Source: Betaproteobacteria bacterium
GTDB taxonomy: Bacteria; Pseudomonadota; Gammaproteobacteria; Burkholderiales; Rhodocyclaceae
Reading direction: 5' to 3'
Assembly: GCA_020047725.1 (NCBI GenBank)
Contig: JAIFNM010000323.1
Location: forward strand, 1-8,853
DNA length: 8,853 nt
Numbering within the stretch: the stretch's first letter is position 1; each line of letters begins with the position of its first letter. Positions 1 to 4,504 of this stretch are shown here, one piece after another. Under the pieces are notes generated by a model, which saw nothing but the letters and a program-made list of their open reading frames with translations, was not told the origin of the DNA and ran no database searches. A program made the translations under genes and the position numbers.

Positions 1-20
1 GCAGTGTGTTGGAATTAACC

Positions 21-26
21 AGGAGG
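21..26 (+). promoter_or_regulatory. Shine-Dalgarno site of the acyl carrier protein gene
   Basis: A perfect AGGAGG lies four bases before the ATG at 31. It is the strongest ribosome binding site in the left half of the window and fixes the start of the acyl carrier protein gene. Confidence 0.85.
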
Positions 27-30
27 TTCC

Positions 31-282
31 ATGGATGTAAAAGGCGAAGTGCTGTCGATTCTTGATGAGGTTTTGAGCCTCAAAGGGCGGGCGGCAAGTT
101 TTACGCTCGAAACCCCATTGCTCGGTGCACTACCCGAGCTGGATTCGATGGCGGTCGTGGCGTTGATTACGACGATGGAAGAGCGTTTCGGTTTTATGGT
201 TGACGATGACGAAATCGACGGTGCTTCGTTTGCTTCGGTGGCGACCTTGGTGGGTTTTGTGCAGGGCAAGTTGGCCGCTTGA
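31..282 (+). CDS. Acyl carrier protein of the exosortase-associated EPS cluster
   Basis: This 83-residue acidic protein has the size and pattern of a stand-alone acyl carrier protein. The motif ELDSMAVV at residues 36-43 places Ser39 as the probable 4'-phosphopantetheine attachment site (consensus DSL/DSM at the start of helix II). The acidic stretch VDDDEID at about residues 57-63 matches the helix III region. It would act in the cytoplasm and carry an acyl or amino-acyl group as a thioester. The start is fixed by AGGAGG four bases upstream. The next gene begins 12 bases after the stop, so the two are probably co-transcribed. In exosortase/EPS clusters such an ACP usually sits beside an acyl-CoA ligase-like gene and a PLP-dependent decarboxylase, which would lie left of this window. 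The cargo is unknown. It is unlikely to be the housekeeping fatty-acid ACP, because it lies in an EPS cluster and its DSM differs from the usual DSL. Confidence 0.9.
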   Translation: MDVKGEVLSILDEVLSLKGRAASFTLETPLLGALPELDSMAVVALITTMEERFGFMVDDDEIDGASFASVATLVGFVQGKLAA

Positions 283-294
283 GTTGCTTCGTTC

Positions 295-1116
295 ATGAGT
301 TTTGACGCCTTTTATCTGCCGGCCTTGTCCGGGCAGCGGTTTTGCCTTTTGCATCAGCCCGATGCACAAATCTCCAGACGCGGTGCTGTCGTCTATGTTC
401 ATCCCTTTGCTGAGGAAATGAACAAATCCAGGCGCATGGCGGCGTTGCAGGCAAAGGCGATGGCCGCTGCCGGTTATGCGGTACTGCAGATCGATCTGCA
501 TGGTTGTGGCGATAGCTCGGGCGATTTTGCCGATGCGACGTGGGAAAGCTGGGTTAGTGATGTGAGCTTGGCCTGGAATTGGCTGCAACAACGTTACGAT
601 TCGGACTTGTGGTTGTGGGGCTTGCGCACCGGTTGCCTTGTGGCGTGCGAGGCTGCGGCGAGAATTAGTACCCCCAGCCAGCTACTTTTTTGGCAGCCCG
701 TGCTTTCCGGCAAACAATTTCTGCAGCAGTTTTTGCGTCTGAAAATTGCCAGTGAAATGCTTGGGGGCGATAGCAAAGGTTTGATGGATTGCCTTCGAGA
801 ACAGCTGGCCCAGGGCGAATCGGTTGAAGTTGCGGGTTATCAGCTTTCGTCGGATTTGGCATCAGGTCTTGAAAAGGCTGAGCTGACCCTTCCTGAGCAA
901 TCGAAACGGATCGAATGGTTCGAGCTTTCCGGAAAACCGGACGGCAGTTTGTCGCCTGCGGCCAGCATGAGAGTCGAGAAATGGCAATCGGCGGGGGCTA
1001 AAGTGCGGGGGGCGACGGTTTATGGCTCCGCTTTCTGGCAAACGGCTGAGATTACCGAATGCACGGCGCTGATCGATGCCAGCCTTCTGGCCCTGTCTGG
1101 TCTGGAACCGGCATGA
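295..1116 (+). CDS. Exosortase A system-associated hydrolase 2 (alpha/beta-hydrolase fold)
   Basis: This 273-residue cytoplasmic protein (no signal peptide) resembles the family called hydrolase 2 of the exosortase A system. Visible alpha/beta-hydrolase landmarks are the oxyanion-loop region VYVHPFAEEMNKSRR at 33-47, DLHGCGDSSGDF at 67-78 after the second core strand, and the nucleophile-elbow position WLWGLRTGCL at 106-115. At the elbow the usual G-x-S-x-G reads G-L-R-T-G, so Arg111 replaces the catalytic Ser. To my recollection this arginine is typical of the family, so the protein may not be a conventional esterase. LFWQPVLSG at 131-139 follows where a substrate-pocket segment is expected. 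No clear Asp/His pair is evident near the C-terminus. It starts 12 bases after the ACP stop and has no strong ribosome binding site, which suggests translational coupling. Its stop overlaps the start of hydrolase 1 by ATGA. The substrate is unknown; action on ACP-bound or small acyl groups is inferred only from context. Confidence 0.85.
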   Translation: MSFDAFYLPALSGQRFCLLHQPDAQISRRGAVVYVHPFAEEMNKSRRMAALQAKAMAAAGYAVLQIDLHGCGDSSGDFADATWESWVSDVSLAWNWLQQRYDSDLWLWGLRTGCLVACEAAARISTPSQLLFWQPVLSGKQFLQQFLRLKIASEMLGGDSKGLMDCLREQLAQGESVEVAGYQLSSDLASGLEKAELTLPEQSKRIEWFELSGKPDGSLSPAASMRVEKWQSAGAKVRGATVYGSAFWQTAEITECTALIDASLLALSGLEPA

Positions 1117-1961
1117 ACTTTACGGAAGAAGCGTTGATCTTCACGGTCGCGAGCGAACGAGTTCTCGGTATCGTCGCTCAGCCTGAATGTCCACTCGATT
1201 GTGGGGTGCTGATTGTTGTCGGTGGTCCGCAATACCGCGTCGGTAGCCACCGTCAGTTCTTGTTGCTCTCTCGCCGACTGGCTGCTGAGGGTTATCCGGC
1301 CATGCGTTTCGACTATCGCGGAATGGGTGACGGCGGTGGCACGCTGCGAAGTTTTGAGGCAGTGAACGAGGATGTCGGTGCTGGCATCGATGCTTTTATG
1401 GGTGCTTGTCCAACGGTCAAGCGCATCGTGCTGTGGGGGCTCTGTGATGCGGCTTCGGCCGCCTTGTTGTATTCGCAGGCAAGCCGTGATGTGAAGATCG
1501 CCGGTCTGGTCTTGCTCAATCCCTGGGTTCGCTCAGAGGCGAGCCTGGCACAGACGCATATCAAGCATTACTACGGCCAGCGTTTGATGCAACCGGAGTT
1601 CTGGTTGAAGTTGCTGAGCGGAAAAATGCAGATAATCAGTTCGATTCGTGGATTGTTGAGCAATGCAATGCTGGCACGCGGTAAAGGCCTGCAAGCAGAG
1701 CTGGAATCTCGTTCGTTTCAGGATTTGATGGCAGAGGGCTTGAGGCAGTTTAACGGCGAGGTGCTGCTGATATTGAGCGGACAGGATTACACCGCGAAGG
1801 AATTTCTGGAGTACGTCGGTTCCAATGCGGCATGGTCGGGTTTGCTGGATTCCACAAAGATCAAACGGGTTGACGTACCCGACGCTGATCATACGTTCTC
1901 TTCAGAACTGCTTCGTTCAAGGGTTGAGAACGAGACACTGAAGTGGATCGGCACGCTTTAA
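1113..1961 (+). CDS. Exosortase A system-associated hydrolase 1 (alpha/beta hydrolase, Cys nucleophile)
   Basis: This is a 282-residue alpha/beta hydrolase. The start at 1113 is chosen over an in-frame ATG at 1059 because it overlaps the previous stop as ATGA. The longer start would add 18 residues of non-homologous sequence deep inside hydrolase 2. Landmarks are VVGGPQYRVGSHRQF at 35-49 (oxyanion region), RFDYRGMGDGGG at 65-76, and the elbow LWGLCDAASA at 107-116, which puts Cys111 at the nucleophile position. Asp225 in SGQD and His260 in DADHTF are well placed to complete a Cys-Asp-His triad. The protein resembles the hydrolase 1 family found next to hydrolase 2 in exosortase clusters. A cysteine nucleophile would suit thioester or acyl-transfer chemistry, for instance on the ACP encoded two genes upstream, but this is inference. 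It has no signal peptide, so it is expected in the cytoplasm. The next gene starts 18 bases after its stop. Confidence 0.87.
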   Translation: MNFTEEALIFTVASERVLGIVAQPECPLDCGVLIVVGGPQYRVGSHRQFLLLSRRLAAEGYPAMRFDYRGMGDGGGTLRSFEAVNEDVGAGIDAFMGACPTVKRIVLWGLCDAASAALLYSQASRDVKIAGLVLLNPWVRSEASLAQTHIKHYYGQRLMQPEFWLKLLSGKMQIISSIRGLLSNAMLARGKGLQAELESRSFQDLMAEGLRQFNGEVLLILSGQDYTAKEFLEYVGSNAAWSGLLDSTKIKRVDVPDADHTFSSELLRSRVENETLKWIGTL

Positions 1962-1964
1962 ATC

Positions 1965-1980
1965 TGCTGATCATTCAGCA
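1965..1980 (+). promoter_or_regulatory. Small hairpin abutting the start codon of the Wzy-like gene
   Basis: TGCTGA and TCAGCA pair around the loop TCAT, and the final A is the first base of the ATG at 1980. No Shine-Dalgarno-like sequence precedes this start. A stop codon at 1968-1970 lies in frame just upstream, so no earlier start is possible. The hairpin could restrain initiation unless ribosomes terminating at 1961 open it, as in translational coupling. The stem is only six pairs and may be chance. Confidence 0.35.
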
Positions 1981-3857
1981 TGAGTTTCGTTTCCCGTGCT
2001 TTTTGTCTCCTTTTATCGTTTTCAAGTCTGGTTGCGGGTCTCTTTTTAGCGTTTGCCCATCCTGTTGCACCCGCGTTGGTGACAATCGCTTTCATCGGCA
2101 TTCTTTTGCTGTCCTTGTGGCGACCCCGGTTTTCGATCTTTTTTGTTCCTGCATTTCTGCCGCTCCTGAATTTTTCCCCCTGGACGGGATGGCTGATTGC
2201 CGATGAATTTGATCTGTTGATACTGGCGGTCCTGGCTGCCGGATACTTCCGGATGCAACTGGATGGTTTCAAAGTCGCTTACGTAAGTGCTTTCCTGTTT
2301 CTCCTGACGATTGTTGTGCTCCTGATCGCACGTGGCGCGAATGACCTCAACTTTGGGGAATTCAGCTTGTATTCAGCCTATACGACGCCACTAAATGGGT
2401 TTCGTGTTGGTAAAAGCTTGCTTTGGACTGCTCTCCTGTTACCGCTAGTCGCCAAAGCCAGCGAGTTGCTGCCCATGAACATGTCGGGCAGTAATTTCTT
2501 TGCGTCTTGCCTGATTGGTTCCGGTGGAGTTGCCCTGGCTGTTTTGTGGGAAAGAGCGTTTTATCCAGGGCTATTGGATTTATCGACGCCTTACCGCACG
2601 GTGGCATTGTTCTGGGAAATGCATCTTGGCGGGGCGGCCCTTGATGCATATCTCGTACTGATTGCACCTCTGCTTATCTGGGCCTGGCGAGCAGCGGTTT
2701 CTATTCGGGGCCGGTTGGCTGCTGGCGCATTCATTGTGGTTTTCACCTATGTTGCCCTGACCACTTTTTCCCGCGGCGTCATCGGCGCCATTGCGGGTAG
2801 CGTCTTTTTGCTTGGTGCCTTGCTGATATTGCGCCGAATCAAAGGTGCTCCGGTTGCAAGAATCATCAGATTATCCAGTGTCGTTGTGCTTATTCTGGTT
2901 GCCGTAGAGCTCGCGCTGGTGCTGGGAACTGACTCATTCATGAACAAACGGCTGGCGGCGAGTGAGCGTGATTTTGGAGGGCGTTTGAAGCACTGGGAGC
3001 AGGGGATCGGTTTGCTGAAGACACCCGGTGAATGGCTCTTGGGGATCGGTTTGGGCCAGCTTCCGGCTCGCATGACGAAGGATGATGCAGGCCCTGCGCT
3101 CCCCGGAGCTTTTTATTGGCATGCGGAGCTTGTCGGTCATCCTTCCATGGTGATTGAAGGCGCTGACGGCTCTTACGACGGCCACGAGTTGGGGCGTTAT
3201 TTTGCGCTCTCGCAGCGGGTTGATCTGGTTCCAAAGCAGCGCTATCGCTTATCTCTTGAAATGCGCAGCGATGAGGATGTGGCATTGCTCGCGCAAGTGT
3301 GTGCGGAACACCTTTTGTATCCTGCGAGATGCCAGTATCGGAAGATCAGGCTGGGTTCAGGCGGGTGGCAGCATTGGGAATCCGTTCTTTCGGGCTATCC
3401 TTTCAGGGTCGGTTCCTGGCAGGGGATTGGTCATGGCGTCTTTTTGCTATCGGTGCTGACGCCAGGAGCGAAAGTTGAGGTGTCCAATCTCTTGTTGACC
3501 GCCGGGGAAGGCAATCTGCTGAGGAATTCGCAGTTTGAGGACAAGGAAGCGGGCTGGTTTCCAAGCGCTCATTCCTATTTTCTTCCATGGCACATCGACA
3601 ATCTTTACCTTGAAGTTCTAATCGAGACTGGAATTGTCGGCTTGTTTTGCTTTCTTGCCGGGGTGTTCTGGATCTTTAGGCGGCTTTTTCGAGCCTTCGG
3701 GCAAGGAAATGAGCAGGCGCCCTATTTTATTGCGAGTATTTCCGGGTTATTGGCGCTGGGTCTCGTTGTCAGCGTATTTGACATGCCACGTGTGGCGACC
3801 CTTTTTGGTTTGTTTTTGGCCTGGGCCTGGCAGAGTCCCAGCAACGAAACGAGCTGA
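1980..3857 (+). CDS. O-antigen ligase / Wzy polymerase-like membrane protein with an inserted beta-rich domain
   Basis: This 625-residue inner-membrane protein has about 11-12 predicted hydrophobic segments. Many lie in residues 5-315, and more at about 547-568 and 583-617. TFSRGVIGA at 262-270 resembles the conserved 'SRG' segment of the Wzy/WaaL superfamily. RLKHWEQGIGLL at 335-346 and WLLGIGLGQ at 352-360 match the start of the large periplasmic loop. HSYFLPWHIDNLYLEVLIETGIVGL at about 531-555 matches its end (family pattern HN..L..l.E.Gi.Gl). Between these lies an extra stretch of roughly 165 residues, described as its own entry. The protein probably polymerises or ligates undecaprenyl-linked EPS units at the periplasmic face. 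Whether it is a Wzy polymerase or a ligase cannot be decided from sequence alone. The start is the only one possible, because an in-frame stop lies at 1968. A MITE-like element sits directly after the stop codon. Confidence 0.85.
   Translation: MSFVSRAFCLLLSFSSLVAGLFLAFAHPVAPALVTIAFIGILLLSLWRPRFSIFFVPAFLPLLNFSPWTGWLIADEFDLLILAVLAAGYFRMQLDGFKVAYVSAFLFLLTIVVLLIARGANDLNFGEFSLYSAYTTPLNGFRVGKSLLWTALLLPLVAKASELLPMNMSGSNFFASCLIGSGGVALAVLWERAFYPGLLDLSTPYRTVALFWEMHLGGAALDAYLVLIAPLLIWAWRAAVSIRGRLAAGAFIVVFTYVALTTFSRGVIGAIAGSVFLLGALLILRRIKGAPVARIIRLSSVVVLILVAVELALVLGTDSFMNKRLAASERDFGGRLKHWEQGIGLLKTPGEWLLGIGLGQLPARMTKDDAGPALPGAFYWHAELVGHPSMVIEGADGSYDGHELGRYFALSQRVDLVPKQRYRLSLEMRSDEDVALLAQVCAEHLLYPARCQYRKIRLGSGGWQHWESVLSGYPFRVGSWQGIGHGVFLLSVLTPGAKVEVSNLLLTAGEGNLLRNSQFEDKEAGWFPSAHSYFLPWHIDNLYLEVLIETGIVGLFCFLAGVFWIFRRLFRAFGQGNEQAPYFIASISGLLALGLVVSVFDMPRVATLFGLFLAWAWQSPSNETS
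3072..3575 (+). other. Inserted carbohydrate-binding-like domain within the Wzy-like protein (residues about 365-532)
   Basis: This is a region of the gene at 1980-3857. Residues about 365-532 lie inside what is normally a short or moderate periplasmic loop of the Wzy/ligase family. They lack membrane segments. Alternating hydrophobic and polar residues (for example RYFALSQRVDLVPKQRYRL at 406-424) and NLLRNSQFEDKEAGW at 512-526 recall the 'N-x-x-F-E...GW' openings of galactose-binding-like beta-sandwich modules such as CBM4/9. Two cysteines, Cys441 and Cys451, could form a disulfide in the periplasm. Binding of the growing polysaccharide is a reasonable guess. The fold assignment rests on pattern resemblance only. 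Confidence 0.5.
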
Positions 3858-3864
3858 AAATATC
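3856..3864 (+). repeat. Left target-site duplication of the MITE-like element
   Basis: GAAAATATC here recurs exactly at 4011-4019 on the other side of the element. Its first two bases are the last two of the TGA stop codon of the upstream gene. Because the repeat begins GA and ends TC, the boundary is ambiguous: 16-bp inverted repeats with a 9-bp duplication, 17 with 7, or 18 with 5 fit equally well. Confidence 0.8.
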
Positions 3865-3878
3865 GGGTGCAATCGAAA

Positions 3879-3904
3879 GTAGGAGCGCAGTTTTACTACG
3901 CGAT
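3879..3904 (+). repeat. REP-like hairpin unit 1, copy A
   Basis: This 26-base unit opens GTAGGAGC and closes GCGAT, like many gammaproteobacterial REP sequences. It has a seven-pair stem GCGCAGT / ACTACGC around TTT, with one C-A mismatch (3888/3898). The matching unit in copy B at 4226-4251 has the perfect stem. Confidence 0.7.
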
Positions 3905-3928
3905 GAGCAGTGGTACTCAACCACTGCA

Positions 3929-3954
3929 ATCGCCCAGTGAAACTGGGCTCCAAC
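3929..3954 (-). repeat. REP-like hairpin unit 2, copy A
   Basis: Read on the minus strand this 26-base unit opens GTTGGAGC and closes GCGAT. It has a perfect seven-pair stem GCCCAGT / ACTGGGC (3932-3938 with 3942-3948) and a three-base loop. It faces unit 1, so the two form a head-to-head REP doublet. Confidence 0.72.
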
Positions 3955-4010
3955 AAGATTGCTACCGCGCTGTTGTATTTTTAAGGCAACCCACACTTTC
4001 GATTGCACCC

Positions 4011-4019
4011 GAAAATATC
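4011..4019 (+). repeat. Right target-site duplication of the MITE-like element
   Basis: GAAAATATC is identical to 3856-3864. Removing one copy plus the 146-bp element would join the stop codon region of the Wzy-like gene directly to TGAACGTTC at 4020, giving the predicted empty site. Confidence 0.8.
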
Positions 4020-4026
4020 TGAACGT

Positions 4027-4055
4027 TCTACATGGTAGTCGTGTAGTGATAGAAT
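4027..4055 (+). promoter_or_regulatory. Possible sigma-70 promoter with extended -10
   Basis: TAGAAT at 4050-4055 is preceded by TG at 4047-4048 (extended -10). Seventeen bases further upstream is TCTACA (4027-4032), which matches TTGACA at four of six positions. A small dyad CTAC-ATG-GTAG (4028-4038) overlaps the -35. Any transcript would run through the copy B hairpins before reaching the transferase gene about 450 bases away. This is a weak prediction. Confidence 0.25.
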
Positions 4056-4175
4056 CCTGTCCCCGTTGTCATCACCTTACTCGAAAGACCTGTATCAGTT
4101 GTTGATGCCCCTGCAAACGGGTGCGTTTGAAAGTGTTGCTTGCCTTAAAAAAGCCAACGGCGCGGTAGCAATCTT

Positions 4176-4201
4176 GTTGGAGCCCAGTTTCACTGGGCGA
4201 T
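4176..4201 (+). repeat. REP-like hairpin unit 2, copy B
   Basis: This 26-base unit opens GTTGGAGC and closes GCGAT, with a perfect stem GCCCAGT (4182-4188) / ACTGGGC (4192-4198) around TTC. It is identical to the reverse complement of the unit at 3929-3954. Confidence 0.72.
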
Positions 4202-4225
4202 AGCGGCGGTGGAGTACCACTGCTC

Positions 4226-4251
4226 ATCGCGCAGTAAAACTGCGCTCCTAC
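4226..4251 (-). repeat. REP-like hairpin unit 1, copy B
   Basis: On the minus strand it opens GTAGGAGC and closes GCGAT. The stem GCGCAGT (4229-4235) / ACTGCGC (4239-4245) around AAA is perfect, unlike its mismatched partner in copy A. No run of T follows on the plus strand, so it is not a canonical intrinsic terminator. Confidence 0.72.
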
Positions 4252-4278
4252 AAAAAACGGTAGCCGCCAAGGAAATTC

Positions 4279-4311
4279 AGAACCAAATTTCGAAGCAATT
4301 TTGACGGTTCT
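4279..4311 (+). other. Imperfect stem-loop between copy B and the transferase gene
   Basis: AGAACC (4279-4284) pairs with GGTTCT (4306-4311), and AAATT (4285-4289) can pair with AATTT (4297-4301), leaving a four-base bulge. It may be a leader structure or chance in an AT-rich stretch. Confidence 0.3.
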
Positions 4312-4338
4312 TCATTCGGTGCCTGAACGGTTTGAAAA

Positions 4339-4393
4339 ATTAGCTGCCCTGTTGTGCATTTTGTCACGGTAACAAAATAGACCTTGAGCTAAT
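4339..4393 (+). promoter_or_regulatory. Nested palindrome, candidate regulator-binding site upstream of the sugar transferase
   Basis: The inner arms ATTTTGT (4358-4364) and ACAAAAT (4372-4378) form a 21-base dyad centred on 4368, with only one mismatched pair inside (4365/4371). Outer arms ATTAGCT (4339-4345) and AGCTAAT (4387-4393) are perfect reverse complements centred two bases away. The site ends 111 bases before the transferase ATG. That position suits an operator or an upstream activating site. PrsR, encoded downstream, is one candidate to bind it, but nothing in the sequence proves this. I see no convincing sigma-70 promoter and no correctly spaced sigma-54 promoter next to it. Confidence 0.45.
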
Positions 4394-4504
4394 CTTGTTC
4401 ATAGGAAAGATTGGCTTGATTCTGCGTTCTGAAAGCAAGAATCCAGCTGATGAATTCGATAGAAGCCGTACTCGGGTGTAATTGAAGTTTGCTGGGGGCA
4501 AATC

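Larger units (their letters stand above)
3865..4010 (+). mobile_element. 146-bp MITE-like non-autonomous element carrying a REP-like doublet (copy A)
   Basis: The element begins GGGTGCAATCGAAAGT (3865-3880) and ends with its perfect reverse complement ACTTTCGATTGCACCC (3995-4010). It is flanked by the direct repeat GAAAATATC. Terminal inverted repeats, a short duplication and no coding capacity are the marks of a miniature inverted-repeat transposable element moved in trans. The interior holds two REP-like hairpins in opposite orientation (3879-3904 and 3929-3954). An inverted, diverged copy lies at 4118-4251. The perfect termini and intact duplication suggest that copy A is the younger of the two. 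No transposase gene is in the window. The parent element family is unknown to me. Confidence 0.78.
4118..4251 (-). repeat. Inverted, diverged copy of the MITE/REP element (copy B)
   Basis: Compared with the reverse complement of copy A, this stretch begins with a degenerate terminal repeat (CGGGTGC, then GAAAGTG). It continues through TTGCCTTAAAAA and keeps a 91-base core at 4161-4251. By hand alignment that core differs from 3879-3969 at about five positions. Past 4251 the match ends abruptly in CAAAAAACGG, with no recognisable second terminal repeat and no target duplication. Copy B is therefore probably older or truncated. Strand is given relative to copy A. Confidence 0.72.

Noticed and set aside
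1059..1112. Earlier in-frame ATG for hydrolase 1, adding 18 residues
   Set aside because: It would overlap hydrolase 2 by 58 bases. The ATG at 1113 forms an ATGA overlap, and MNFTEE is where the recognisable protein begins.
3747..4008. Short minus-strand frames running from the MITE-like element into the Wzy-like gene
   Set aside because: They are made from the terminal repeats and REP hairpins plus antisense coding sequence, and they have no ribosome binding site or known motif.
3860..4255. CRISPR-like array from repeated hairpins
   Set aside because: There are only two pairs of units in inverted orientation. There is no regular direct repeat with unique spacers, and no cas genes are present.
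4226..4256. Intrinsic terminator at the copy B hairpin
   Set aside because: The stem GCGCAGT/ACTGCGC is followed by TCCTAC and then a run of A, not a run of T on the plus strand. On the minus strand the T run precedes the hairpin instead of following it.
4301..4330. Sigma-70 promoter with TTGACG at 4301 as -35
   Set aside because: The -35 matches five of six positions, but nothing like TATAAT occurs 16-18 bases downstream.
4411..4426. Sigma-54 promoter TTGGCTTGATTCTGCG
   Set aside because: The spacing between GG and GC is nine bases; RpoN promoters need ten. It is kept only as a point in the findings.
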